A stretch of 64,000 bases of DNA from Annulohypoxylon bovei var. microspora (GCA_022836615.1 MU405216.1:372001-436000); one strand, 5' to 3'. Shown: positions 10,958-20,946, numbered from the stretch's first letter. The notes: a model not told the origin generated them from the sequence alone. Made by a program: numbers and translations.

Positions 10958-10972
10958 CCCTAACCCTAACCC
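10958..10972. repeat. interstitial telomere-like repeat
   Basis: CCCTAACCCTAACCC is two and a half units of the fungal telomere repeat. It is too short to indicate a former chromosome end but could bind a Tbf1/Rap1-type factor. Confidence 0.55.
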
Positions 10973-11053
10973 AGACCTTGGGAACGACTTTCTACGTTAT
11001 TTACTTAGAGTAGTATTTCAAAAATATTTTTTCCACGCTGTTAGAATTTATCT

Positions 11054-12008
11054 TCAAAGGATATAGCCTGCATCGATAACAACATTTACACCCGTTATAC
11101 TGGATGACTTCGCAAGGGTTAATACCTGCTCGGCCACATCCTATTATCTAAGTCAATACACTAGTTTTTTCAGTGAGGATTATAAGTTAGGTGGCACTAA
11201 CCTCAACTTTAACAAACCGCTCTAATGCGGTTTTCAGTCGATGAGCTTCTTTTTGGTCATCGCTAAATCGCTCTGCCCATTCCTACTCCTTATCAGCAAG
11301 ACGAGTTATGAGTTAATTATTCCATCCAGGAAACTTACCGTCAAAAGTAACCCTGGTGATACTGTATTCACCCGGATCCGTGGGCCAACCATGCGTGCTA
11401 GCTGTTTGGCCATATGTATCTGCGCAGCCTTCGTGACAGAATATGCCTGGAAATGATTAGATAATGAAATTGATATATAACGGGGACCTTACAAGAGAGC
11501 TTCCGTTGCTGCTTAAGCCAGCTATGGAAGCAGTCGTGATGAAGGCTCCCGACGACTCATCCAGTGCTTGTTTAGCTGCATGAAGTAACCAAAGGTGTGA
11601 TTTGACATTCACTGCAAAAGCCTGGTCCCAATCATCTTCAGAAACATTATCATCAAGAGACTTCATGTTCGTGAATCTAGTCCAACCTCCATTTGATAGT
11701 ACAACGTCAATCCTACCCAAAGACGATATTGTCTCTTCGACAAGACGCTCAACGTCGCTCTTAACCGCCAAATCGGCTTGGATACTTATGTAAGATTTGT
11801 CTTCAACTTCAACTTGACCTGTCATAGTCGACAGCTCCTTGATTAGCTCGGTTGCACGCTCGGAGTTGTGGGCATAATTGATAGCAATTCGGTAACCATT
11901 TTTCGCGAAAACTCGTGCGACAGCAGCCCCAAGTCCTGCTGAACCAGCTGTAACGAGAAGCACGGGTCTTTCTGTCATACTCATGAAAGTTGAGAGGTCC
12001 CTCAGCAA
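11054..12008 (-). CDS. short-chain dehydrogenase/reductase (SDR), cluster member
   Basis: Four exons: 12008-11493, 11446-11339, 11282-11202 and 11140-11054, each junction phase 0 with GT...AG introns of 46, 56 and 61 bp; 263 residues from the first ATG. Starts at 11984 or 11978 (MTERPVLLVTAG) are equally likely. The Rossmann dinucleotide motif is TAGSAGLG (about residues 20-27). The usual NAG is replaced by NGG in LSNGGW. The catalytic YxxxK is YSVTK (Tyr174, Lys178), created at the start of exon 2. The C-terminal exons give VNTVSPGLLLT and ITGVNVVIDAGY, standard for classical SDRs. It is divergent from the P450 gene, with two CGG-N5-CCG sites between them. The substrate is unknown. Confidence 0.88.
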
Positions 12009-12196
12009 GGTATAGAAGAATAATCCAAGATAAGTGCAGTATGGCGGCTCAAGAAAAAATTGCCAGATTGAAATCTCATAGGGCGTCGTACGATTATCGT
12101 ATTGAAATATAATCTGTTCATCTAACGAGCCATCTAGATGTTACGTACTCGTGTGAAGCTGTTGTTTCGACTAATTTCTCTGTGTTTTTAGTTTAG

Positions 12197-12207
12197 CGGG
12201 AGGTCCG
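12197..12207. promoter_or_regulatory. CGG-N5-CCG inverted repeat (candidate Zn2Cys6 site)
   Basis: CGGGAGGTCCG lies in the divergent promoter between the SDR and the P450, 194 bp before the P450 ATG. It is one of two such sites only 9 bp apart. Confidence 0.6.
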
Positions 12208-12216
12208 ACGTACGTT

Positions 12217-12229
12217 TCGGGCATACCGA
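12217..12229. promoter_or_regulatory. CGG-N5-CCG inverted repeat (candidate Zn2Cys6 site)
   Basis: TCGGGCATACCGA is a perfect 4-bp-arm palindrome in the SDR/P450 divergent promoter, 172 bp before the P450 ATG. Confidence 0.65.
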
Positions 12230-12400
12230 ATCGAAGTTGCAATCATCTATCACGGAGAACGACGGTTGCGATCGGGTGAAAGATGGAGAACAGGAAAACT
12301 CCGCTTCGAGCTACGTTCATATAGTAACCACTTCAGTTACACATATTTCAAATTGATCTACTGCTATCGACAATCTATTTTCAGAACGTACAGAGTCATC

Positions 12401-14433
12401 ATGTCTTCTCATTCCAAGGCGATAGTTGATTTACTATGGCTGGAGCGCCTCAAAGACTCCTCCAGTACGGTATCGACGCTAGTGGCCCTAGCAGTCGTTC
12501 TGTTCACCATCATCATTTATCAGGTAAGGAATATAGCTGAATATCTATAATGCATCATAACGATGTTTCTTTGGTATCAGAAGTGAGTTGACAGAAGCAG
12601 GTTATGTTTGCCACCGATATTCCTCATATCAAAGGCCTCCCTGAAATTCCCGGCGCAGTGCCCATCTTTGGCCATCTTCTTAAACTGGGCGAAGATCACG
12701 CCACAGTTTGTGAGAAATGGTGGCGGCAGTACAACCATTCTGTCTACCAGATCTCGCTAGGGAACACTCGAGCGGTTGTGGTGAATTCCTTTGAAGACTG
12801 CAAGAAAATGCTTCTTGGAAATCAGAATGCCGTCATCGATAGACCTAAGCTTTTCGGTATGTATATGTCGTGTCGAAATTTTAGCACTTAACTTTTCGAC
12901 CGATCTCCAAATCTCTATTATATAGTGGGGTAGCTAACGATATGGCAGTGAGTGAGACAATTTCATAAATTTGTTACCAAATTTACGGAGACAGCACCTA
13001 GTAAATTCTTGAAACTAGTGAACAAAATACTGACCCAGTATCTTTTGATACACTAGACGTTCCATGGAGTCATCAGCAGTACTCAAGGCTTTACCATAGG
13101 CTCCTCGCCCTGGGACGAGTCTTGCAAGAAGAAGCGCAAGGCAGCTGGGACAGCACTTGGAAGACCGGCACTGAGGAATTATTACCCCATGTTCGACTTG
13201 GAGAGCTACTGCATCCTCCGGGATATAAAAAGAGACAGTAAGAATGGCGAGATAGAACTCGACGTCCGTCCGTACATTCAGCGTTACGCTTTAAACACGA
13301 CACTTACGCTCTGCTATGGAATTCGTATGGACGCGGTTTACGATGAGCTATTACGCGAGATTCTCCACGTTGGCTCTGCTATATCACTTCTGCGCAGCGC
13401 GTCCGAGAATTATCAAGACTATGTGCCGATTCTGCGATACGTGCCGAATAACGAGAAGAACGCCCGAAGTAAAGAGCTACGCGATAGACGCGACGCCTAT
13501 CTGAATCTTCTTCTGGACAAAGTCCGAGCCATGATCAAGGAAGGCACGGACAAGCCTTGCATTTCAGCCGCCATTCTAAAGGACGTAGAAACGAAACTCA
13601 CTGGCGTTGAAGTCTCCTCGATATGTCTTTCTCTAGTTTCTGGAGGTTAGCTTTTTCTCTCCTAACTTGCATATGATGATATTAACTAGGAATTTAGGCT
13701 TTGAAACGATACCTGGAACACTAACATCTGCTATCGGATCGCTTTCGACTCCAGAGGGCCAGATATGGCAGGATCGCGCATACGAGGATATCAAACGCCA
13801 CTATCCCGACATGCGCGATGCTTGGAGTAGCAGCTTCGTCGAGGAAAAGATTCCTTACATTAACGCGATTATCAAAGAAGCCGGTCGTTTCTATACCGTC
13901 AGTGCGATGAGCTTGCCGAGGAAGACCGTGACTGAGGTCAATTGGAATGGTGCTATCATCCCGCCCAAGACGATGATTCTTATCAACGCACAAGCCGGAA
14001 ACCATGGTAAGAACGTGTGATGATTCCTCGTTGCGATTCTTATTAACCAGGCACAGATGTCGATCACTACGGAGAAGATGCGGGCAAGTTCAATCCTGAG
14101 CGATGGCTCAAGAGCCTAGACCCTCCGCAAGAGCGAGAGATGAACGGCCTTGGCCACCTGAGCTTTGGCACTGGCTCTCGCGCGTGCTCGGGTCAATACA
14201 TTGCTTCCCGGCTTCTTTATACTGCGTTGTTGCGTCTCTTATCAAGCTACAAAATTGTGGCGAGCGACGAAGCGCCTCCGAACACGGACTATGTTGATTA
14301 CAATGAGATCAAGACAGCGCTAGTTGCGATTCCGCGGTTCTTCAAGGTCAAACTCATTCCCCGCGACACAGCGATGACTGCCGAATGCTTAGATTTGGCA
14401 GAGGAGCGGACTAAAGAGCACTACAAGGAGTAG
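12401..14433 (+). CDS. cytochrome P450, CYP504-like (phenylacetate hydroxylase family), with one unresolved exon junction
   Basis: Exons: 12401-12523 (membrane anchor, VALAVVLFTIIIYQ), 12601-12856, 13057-13645, 13698-14006 and 14051-14433. The protein starts the catalytic part with IKGLPEIPGAVPIFGHLL. It has TIPGTLTSAIG as the I-helix region and EAGRFYTVSAMSLPRKTV around the K-helix ExxR. The haem-binding loop is LSFGTGSRACSGQ. Overall similarity is to CYP504 enzymes such as Aspergillus PhacA (phenylacetate 2-hydroxylase). Exon 2 ends in phase 1 at GTATGT (donor at 12857), but the conserved TFHGVISSTQGF exon beginning at 13057 has an in-frame TAG just before it and needs a phase 0 donor. The sum of the exons is 1660 nt, not a multiple of three. 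Either a non-canonical splice is used or the gene carries a one-base frameshift. Confidence 0.8.
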
Positions 14434-14816
14434 ATTGGCTTTGATGACGATACCTTCAACATATGTAGTCGTGGGAAGCTTTAGGGATTTGGCACGTGAC
14501 TAAGCATCTAGGTATGATGTAAAGGTTTAGGAGAAGAAAGACTGCCAGGTGTGGGCTTGGTGGGGTTATCATCTGACCAATCAACACACAAACCCTGAAA
14601 TGAGGGCGGATGAGGGACGGCGGACGGGCGGCAGGCGCTAGATCACTTAAACTTGAACAACAATTAATCAACTTATTACAAACTATCACTATCTTGACAA
14701 TCTTGACAATCTACACCCTTCAACCGCAATCGGAACCATATACGTAGGTTAGCTAGCAATGAATTACTTGAATTTCCCTCCTTATAATCTTAGTTCTCGG
14801 GGTTGACTACCCACCG

Positions 14817-14827
14817 CGGTGCTACCG
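14817..14827. promoter_or_regulatory. CGG-N5-CCG inverted repeat (candidate Zn2Cys6 site)
   Basis: CGGTGCTACCG lies 140 bp before the start codon of the downstream SDR, the first of a closely spaced pair. Confidence 0.6.
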
Positions 14828-14848
14828 AGATAAGCTACTGATGCTCAG

Positions 14849-14861
14849 TCGGCCTCTCCGA
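14849..14861. promoter_or_regulatory. CGG-N5-CCG inverted repeat (candidate Zn2Cys6 site)
   Basis: TCGGCCTCTCCGA has 4-bp arms and lies 106 bp before the SDR start codon. Confidence 0.65.
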
Positions 14862-14966
14862 CAAACATGTAACCAATAAGTACCTCTAAGCAAATCATAT
14901 AGTAGGTAGGTTGCTTAAACGAAAGACAACGACAACGATAATATCAACACGCCAAAACCACGGAAC

Positions 14967-16077
14967 ATGAATTCGCTCGACGTCACACGGCTATTTGGGG
15001 TGAAGGGATATGTCGCAATTGTCACAGGAGGTAGCAGTGGGCTCGGCTTCATGATCTGCAAGGCACATCTCAGATATCTACCTGGCATCTTCAAGGCTGA
15101 CCCGTAATAGGGTCTCGTATCCAATGGCGCAAAAGTCTATCTGGTCGCCCTACCGTCCGAGCCGGTAGATGAGCGGGCTGCTGAGCTCTGTGAGCTTGGT
15201 AAAAGCTCTGGCGGTACCGCCGTGGGGTGAGTCTACGCGATTGCAAAAAGCAGTCACTCGCTTACGTTCGCAGTCTCGCTTGTGATGTATCGTCAAAGCA
15301 GTCGATATCTGAGCTTGCAGCCAAGATTTCACAGCAAGAGCAGTACATAGATCTTCTAGTGTCCAACGCTGGTATCCGCCGTGATCCTCCGATCGCGTGC
15401 GATGTTCAAACCGCGACCCTACATCAACTGCAAGAATCGATGTGGTCATCTGAACATTCAGATTGGGGCGACACTTTCAGCGTGAATAGCACCGCTCACT
15501 ACTTCATGTCGGTGGCATTTCTGCCACTGCTAGCTGCTGCTGCCGAAAAGGACAAATCCACTGGCCGCGGCTCAATCGTCATAACTAGTTCTTGCGCGAG
15601 CATGCACAACGTAACTAATGTTGATTTAACTAGCTACGCAACAAGTAAAGCTGCTACTGATCACTTGGTCAAGCTACTTGCTGCGAAGTTTAGTCGATTC
15701 TATGTCCGAGTGAACGGTATAAACCCAGGTTGTAAGTGAAATCGTTAATATTCACCAATCAGCGCCCAACTTGCCAGCTAATGCCAGAGAATAGTTGTCC
15801 CTAGCAAGATGAATCCGGTCGGCGAAGAAGGGAATATCTTCAGTGACTTGTTTGATAAAGTTCCCGCACGGAGGGCTGGGGGAGAAGAGGATATTGCTAG
15901 TGTTGTCATATACTTGGCGAGTCGCGCAGGGGTAAGTGCCAATCCAACACCCACGATGAGTACTATATGTAGGTACATGAAGGTGACTATTTGCTGACTT
16001 GGTCTTAATAGGCATACGTTGATGGTATTTCTGTTTGTGTAGATGGGGGTAGAATTCTTTTGGCTAATGGCCAGTGA
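14967..16077 (+). CDS. short-chain dehydrogenase/reductase (SDR), cluster member, with a GC-AG intron
   Basis: Five exons: 14967-15062, 15111-15226, 15274-15731, 15795-15931 and 16012-16077, total 873 nt, 290 residues, all junctions in frame. The first intron (15063-15110) begins with GC rather than GT. It has a good branch-like GCTGAC and an AATAG acceptor, and removing it restores GLGFMICK|GLVSNGAKVYLV. The Rossmann motif is TGGSSGLG (residues 20-27), followed by SNAG and the catalytic YATSK (Tyr192, Lys196). The C-terminus YVDGISVCVDGGRIL is typical of classical SDRs. The family resembles fungal rhamnolipid-type or 3-ketoacyl reductase-like SDRs; the substrate is unknown. Its promoter holds two cluster sites. 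Confidence 0.88.
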
Positions 16078-16630
16078 ATGAGCCATCGCCGGCGCAAGGC
16101 CATTGCATGCGAGTTGAGAAGTTATTACTAATCACCAGAAAGCTCTGAAGTGCATTGGTTAAATGCGCTTTTTTTCATCTCACGCTAGGTAGGTGCATAT
16201 GAAATTTTCATCAGTTTTAACCTGTACCGATGTCCTTAAGAATTCATGAACGGTTTATTCATGAAAGGGATGTTGTATAACTAAGAGTTAGGCATGGACA
16301 AAAGCTTTGTATTGGGTTATGTAAGATGGGATGCGCAACTTGATCAGATTGCAATGTTCGCATTTCTCACCCCATATATAATTTTCAATTGTTCGCGCAA
16401 AAATCGACTCTAATCTCGAGCTGATGATGATGGTATATTCTATTCAGGTGTCTCCTTATTTGATTGCTCAATTCCAGTGGTCCATTTAGTGTCGGCCTAT
16501 CCGACTAGGCGGGGCAAGTAGCATTTCAGGAGTAAATACCTAGGTAATAGCGAGTTTCGGTAGCCCGCTCGTCTCCCTACACCATATTCCTTATTCCATG
16601 AACAATTCGGAGTAACAGATAATAGAGAAG
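16078..16630. other. promoter region of the amidase gene
   Basis: Contains the TCGG-N5-CCGA site at 16492-16504 and an exact TACCTAGGTA palindrome at 16537-16546. No exon was seen. Confidence 0.6.
16492..16504. promoter_or_regulatory. CGG-N5-CCG inverted repeat (candidate Zn2Cys6 site)
   Basis: TCGGCCTATCCGA lies 127 bp before the amidase start codon and differs from the 14849 site by a single base. Confidence 0.65.
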
Positions 16631-18374
16631 ATGTCGATCATTGCTATTGGAGGACAGAATCAGTAAGTTATTCCTACCAATCGATCATCATAAACGCATC
16701 TAACGGAGCCGCAGGTCTAACATTAGCGAGGACACTGTTCGTGAGCTGGCGGAAAGCCTGTCTGTGGCAATCACCAACGTAGGCGATGCCGCTGACTACC
16801 TAGTTCTTCTGAGATCACTAGAGTCAGTCCTGCAGCATGTCAAAGATGCTCCAGATTATATCCATCCCGAGCTTAGACCACAGTCTGTGGTTGAATCTCG
16901 AGAGTATTGGAAGCCACGCGATGAAGATAACCCGATGAACGCGTGGAACTTTCAATGCAATTTGAAATCATCTAATCCCACCTCCGGGTTGTTGAAAGAC
17001 CTCACCGTAGCAATTAAGGACAACATCTCCATTGGAGGCTTACCAACCACGTTGGGGACGTTCACCGAGGCCCTATCGTGCGATGGATCTCTCCCTATAT
17101 CACCAATTGACTCTTCAGTGGTTAGCCGTATATTGTCGGCTGGCGGGGTTATCAAGGGCTCGTCAACTTGCGAGAATCATTGCGCGTCTCCACTGTCCTT
17201 CACGTCAGCCAGCGGTCCTGTTCACCATCCTCTCCTTCACGGATACACATCAGGTGGGAGTAGCAGCGGTTCCTGCGCCCTTGTTGCTGCGCACGATTTG
17301 AAGCGGCAAGGGCTAAATCAGCAATGGGGGAACACAGTTGAAATTGGAATCGGTAGCGACCAAGCAGGCTCAGTCAGGATTCCGGCTTCATTTACTGGCA
17401 TCTATGGACTTAAGCCAACATTCGGCCTGGTGCCCTACACTGGGGCAGCTTCTATGTCACCCATGATAGATCACCTAGGGCCTATCGCTTCGTCTTTAGA
17501 CGGAATTGCAACTTTATTGAAGGTCATTGCTGGGTTTGATGGCCTTGATCCACGGATGACGCCCGAATCACCACTAGTGAATCAGGTAAAGGACTACCCT
17601 CAGATTTTGGCGGATTTCAAAACCACTATTCGAAGTTCTAGTACTCAACAGCAGAAACCATTGAAGATCGGATTTCTGACAGAATCCTTCACAACTTCTG
17701 GATTGAGCCCAGTAGTGCGTGACACTGTTCGCCTTGCGGTTAAATCTTTTGAAGCTGCAGGAGCCGAGGTTACAGAAGTTTCCATCCCACTTCACTCTGA
17801 AGGACCTATCATCTGGACTGCTTCCACTCGACCCTCAATGTCCGAGTCACTCTGCCAGGGCAAAACCGGAGGTCACTTGTCGCATCTACCCCCGCACCTC
17901 CAATCACAATGGCCTCCAAGTCAAACAGCGTTCCAGTTGCAATCGGCATCTAACCCCGCCCTAGTCAACATTATGCTGAGTGGTCAGTTTGCTCATCGTC
18001 ACTTCGGGTCGTGGCTTGAGGCAAAGGCACATCGAAAAGTTTTCGAACTCCGAGCGGCATACGATAAAGCATTCGAAGAGGTAGACGTCTTGATTACCCC
18101 TTGCGCCCCAACACTGGCCATGCCACATCCAGATCCAAAGTCTGGAATCTTAGAGAAGCTCAGTAGCTCTATTGGTCTTACGAGTAATACGTGTCCATTT
18201 AACATCACTGGTCATCCGGCACTCAGTGCACCTTGCGGGTCCGCAGCAACTCCGGAACATCCTAATGCGTATCTTCCTATCGGGATGCAGATTGTTGGGA
18301 GAAGATGGGAAGATGAGACCGTACTCGTAGCTGCAGCATTATTTGAGGAAGGGAGGAAATCTACGAAGATATGA
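16631..18374 (+). CDS. amidase-signature family hydrolase
   Basis: Two exons: 16631-16662 (short, MSIIAIGGQN) and 16715-18374, joined by a GTAAGT...CAG intron; 563 residues. The Ser-cisSer-Lys triad is visible: Lys in VAIKDNIS (about residue 112), cis-Ser in TSGGSSSGS (about 194) and the nucleophile in GSDQAGSVRIPASF (about 230). IYGLKPTFGLVPYTG follows, as in the family. A substrate-pocket region and a final GMQIVGRRWEDETVL segment are complete, so the enzyme is probably active. Family members hydrolyse amides or carbamates to acid plus ammonia. In this cluster it could release an acid for the CYP504-like P450, but that is inference. It is convergent with the alpha/beta hydrolase gene, only 112 bp apart. 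Confidence 0.92.
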
Positions 18375-18486
18375 CATATGTTTATGAGAGATTCCGTAAC
18401 TCAATGAGGACTGGTATATATTAAATACTAGGTATAATAAGAATCGCTATGTGACCATATCTCATGCGTCTGCCTGTATCTAACTA

Positions 18487-19482
18487 TCACGCCAAAAACT
18501 CCTTTATTTTGTTATCCATCCACTCCGTATCTTGACGACTACTTCCTGACCCCGCCATATGCCCCCAAACCGAAGGTATTATCTCGCATTTCGCATTTGG
18601 TAGCAAGCGAGCCTCCTTTTCGCTCGCGCTCCAGTTGAAATATTGATCAGTCTGGCACGGCATGAGAAGTACTGGAACCGCAATTTTCGACAAGGCGACT
18701 TCCAACGATCCGCCCCACTCAGCATTGCACACTGAAATGTCACCACTCTGCCACATACGTAACATCACCAACAGATCCTGAGGGTCCCAATCTCGATAAT
18801 TGACATCTGTTGCGGCTTTGTCCCATTCACCCAAGGTCTGGAATCCTAATTCTTGGTAAAGCTGGTCTTCGAACCACGCAACACTTGTGAGCCAAGCTGA
18901 GTACGCTTTGCCAAAGGCGCGAAGACCGCGGGGAGCCTCCAACCTTCCTACCTCTTTCCTCTCGGCAACGTAGTCGGCAGAGTTCTCTAGTCCAGCCCTC
19001 GGTCCCTCCAAGAATTGATAGTTGTGCCGGCTTGTTCGCGAAGAAGAACAAATGATGACGGCGTTTTTAATCATCTGGGGGTACAGGGCTAACCAATGAT
19101 ATGTGCATTGTCCTCCCATGGAGAAGCCCGCCATGACATCGACAGACGTGATACCCAGACCTTGGGTGAGTAGATGATGTTGGGCGCGAACACAGTCGCG
19201 GTACTCAATCGTGGAGGGAAACCCTAAGGTATTGGACGGACTAGATGATTCCCCATTTCCCAGAAGCGCGACCACAATGACCCTATAATCACGCAATGCG
19301 CCTTGGGCAAAATTCAACGTCGATTGAATTCTCCCGCGAAAGCATGTAGGGATTAGAGCTGTTTTTGTTGCGCTCGTATTGAATTGCTGGTATGCCAAGC
19401 GAACATGACCCAAAGTAGTGCCGTCTTGGAAAGTAAAATTGGGTATGTCGAAGAATTCGATCGCGCCTTTTGCTGAAAACAT
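18487..19482 (-). CDS. alpha/beta hydrolase of the homoserine acetyltransferase (MetX)-like group
   Basis: Single exon, 331 residues. The nucleophile elbow GFSMGGQ lies near residue 120, in the strand-turn-helix VDVMAGFSMGGQCTYHW. The acid is probably in LLMPCQTDQYF and the His in SVWGHMAGSG. The NFTFQDGTTLGHVRLAYQQFN start is characteristic of MetX-like proteins, including many fungal members that are hydrolases rather than acyltransferases. The length is shorter than true homoserine O-acetyltransferases, favouring a catabolic or accessory hydrolase. It is divergent from the RidA gene, with three palindromic sites between them. Confidence 0.88.
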   Translation of the reverse strand: MFSAKGAIEFFDIPNFTFQDGTTLGHVRLAYQQFNTSATKTALIPTCFRGRIQSTLNFAQGALRDYRVIVVALLGNGESSSPSNTLGFPSTIEYRDCVRAQHHLLTQGLGITSVDVMAGFSMGGQCTYHWLALYPQMIKNAVIICSSSRTSRHNYQFLEGPRAGLENSADYVAERKEVGRLEAPRGLRAFGKAYSAWLTSVAWFEDQLYQELGFQTLGEWDKAATDVNYRDWDPQDLLVMLRMWQSGDISVCNAEWGGSLEVALSKIAVPVLLMPCQTDQYFNWSASEKEARLLPNAKCEIIPSVWGHMAGSGSSRQDTEWMDNKIKEFLA

Positions 19483-19608
19483 CTTGATCTCACAACTTAG
19501 AGCCAGTTCCGATAAGATGCTCGTGATAGTTCATGTGCCTCATGCGATGCGGAGGCTTACTCGGCCTTTGGTGTTGTATAAACCAAGCTTCTGCATGTAA
19601 CCTTCGCT

Positions 19609-19622
19609 TCGGAGGGTTCCGA
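19609..19622. promoter_or_regulatory. TCGG-N6-CCGA inverted repeat (spacing variant)
   Basis: TCGGAGGGTTCCGA has the same arms as the cluster sites but 6 bp spacing. It is 9 bp from a perfect N5 site and may be a weaker or decayed copy. Confidence 0.5.
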
Positions 19623-19630
19623 CCACATTG

Positions 19631-19643
19631 TCGGAGGCTCCGA
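19631..19643. promoter_or_regulatory. CGG-N5-CCG inverted repeat (candidate Zn2Cys6 site)
   Basis: TCGGAGGCTCCGA is identical over 13 bp to the site at 10737-10749. It lies in the divergent promoter of the hydrolase and RidA genes. Confidence 0.65.
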
Positions 19644-19727
19644 TAAGGACAAAATGGATTATGTAAATTATATCAAATGCTAAAGTAGTGGTAATTCCGA
19701 TAATAGCATGATGAAAATGGGCAGATC

Positions 19728-19738
19728 CGGCCTGTCCG
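19728..19738. promoter_or_regulatory. CGG-N5-CCG inverted repeat (candidate Zn2Cys6 site)
   Basis: CGGCCTGTCCG is the third palindrome in the 467 bp hydrolase/RidA promoter. Confidence 0.55.
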
Positions 19739-19949
19739 CAAATAAGAAAGCAAACCTTTATCCAAAATCGACGTCCGTTTACATTTTGAATAGAGAATTT
19801 ATCTCGTGTGTTTGGACTTGCAATTCATTTGTTACTAATCAGCAATTGCTTCCACCCAATATCAGAATTTAGAATACCGTTTCCGTTTGCATCTTCATAC
19901 TCAGAATACATATCTAATTTATCTTTTCTCCTCATCTAAACTGCGCAAT

Positions 19950-20408
19950 ATGCCTCCCAACGGCGATGTTTTCTTACTTGACCCGAACAAGCCCCCTGGG
20001 GCAATGCGGTACGCTCACGCCCGCATCGCACCGGCCTCGTCTCACCGCACCATATATGTCTCTGGCATAGCAGCGGTGACTCCAGACGGAAAACTCGAAG
20101 GGGCGACGGAGAATGCGGACGGCACCTGGAACCTCGACATCCGAGAGCAGACTGCCGCGGTCCTGCGAAGAATTGATGCTATCATCAGCGGCGCTAGTAA
20201 TGGCAAGGGCGGCATCCATAATGTGATCGATTCAGTTGTCTATATACTAGATATGAAGTCTCACTACGCTGGAATGAACGAAGAATGGAACAAAGTCTTC
20301 GCAGATCGTACTTCGGCTCCGGCGAGGGCTACCGTTGGTGTTAAAGAGCTGCCAGACCCGCGCTTCATCGTAGAAATCAAAGTTGTAGCGGTGGTCGACT
20401 TCGATTAA
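19950..20408 (+). CDS. RidA/YjgF/UK114-family protein (possible deaminase)
   Basis: Single exon, 152 residues, starting at MPPNGDVFLLD; the further upstream ATG at 19887 would only add an unrelated leader. Family hallmarks are the early RTIYVSGIAAV strand, the C-terminal APARATVGVKELP motif with the conserved substrate-binding Arg, and VEIKVVAVV at the end. RidA proteins hydrolyse enamine/imine intermediates; close relatives act as 2-aminomuconate deaminases in aromatic amine breakdown. Placement among an amidase, a P450 and dehydrogenases suggests handling of an amino-containing catabolic intermediate. It is divergent from the alpha/beta hydrolase. Confidence 0.9.
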   Translation: MPPNGDVFLLDPNKPPGAMRYAHARIAPASSHRTIYVSGIAAVTPDGKLEGATENADGTWNLDIREQTAAVLRRIDAIISGASNGKGGIHNVIDSVVYILDMKSHYAGMNEEWNKVFADRTSAPARATVGVKELPDPRFIVEIKVVAVVDFD

Positions 20409-20775
20409 CGCGACGGCAAACACCATGCATATCTACCTAGGTAAATAGTCCATAACACTATATTATTCTCCAACATGTTGGCTTCGTCGGGCAGATTATT
20501 AAGATTGTCTCTTAGAATTCCCCTCCTGGAAACGGCAGCGCCCAAGCTCATATTAGAACTATTATTCGGTGCTATTACAGTTCTCGAAACATATAAACAA
20601 ATTCTTGTCTATTCCTCCAAGTGAGCCTCGAAAAGGGGTGACCCCTATTCTAGACTTACGTAAGCTCGGCATCAGCCATAAGATATCCGAGAATCCGAGC
20701 CAAGTTTGGCCCCCTTTCCTGATTAGGAAATTTCGTCCCGGCCGGTTAAAACTCGGTGTCTCGCTTATGCTACCC

Positions 20776-20786
20776 CGGACTGCCCG
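20776..20786. promoter_or_regulatory. CGG-N5-CCG inverted repeat (candidate autoregulatory site)
   Basis: CGGACTGCCCG lies 219 bp before the start codon of the Zn2Cys6 regulator, in a locally GC-rich patch, so chance occurrence is somewhat more likely than for the other sites. Confidence 0.5.
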
Positions 20787-20935
20787 GTCCCGGTTATCAG
20801 GATTGGATGCATTTGAATGGAACTGATATCGAAGCTTCTAAGGATAGGGGGTCCACTAACTGCCTAGTAGGTATCTAGATAGTGCCCTAGATAGCACCTA
20901 GATAGTTGCCTCTTTACCCCTCTAAACATCCATTT

Positions 20936-20946
20936 CGGAACCTCCG
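20936..20946. promoter_or_regulatory. CGG-N5-CCG inverted repeat (candidate autoregulatory site)
   Basis: CGGAACCTCCG lies 59 bp before the regulator's start codon, a position suited to self-regulation. Confidence 0.6.

Larger units (their letters stand above)
10366..11053. other. promoter region of the DUF1479 gene
   Basis: The region separates the DUF1479 start codon from the 3' end of the upstream SDR gene. It contains one perfect TCGG-N5-CCGA palindrome (10737-10749) and a short telomere-like run (10958-10972). No coding exon was found. Confidence 0.6.
14434..14966. other. promoter region of the second SDR
   Basis: This region lies between the P450 stop and the SDR start. It contains two CGG-N5-CCG sites within 45 bp (14817-14827 and 14849-14861). 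No exon was seen. Confidence 0.6.

Noticed and set aside
10366..11053. Former chromosome end marked by the telomere-like repeat
   Set aside because: Only 15 bp with no further degenerate units on either side.
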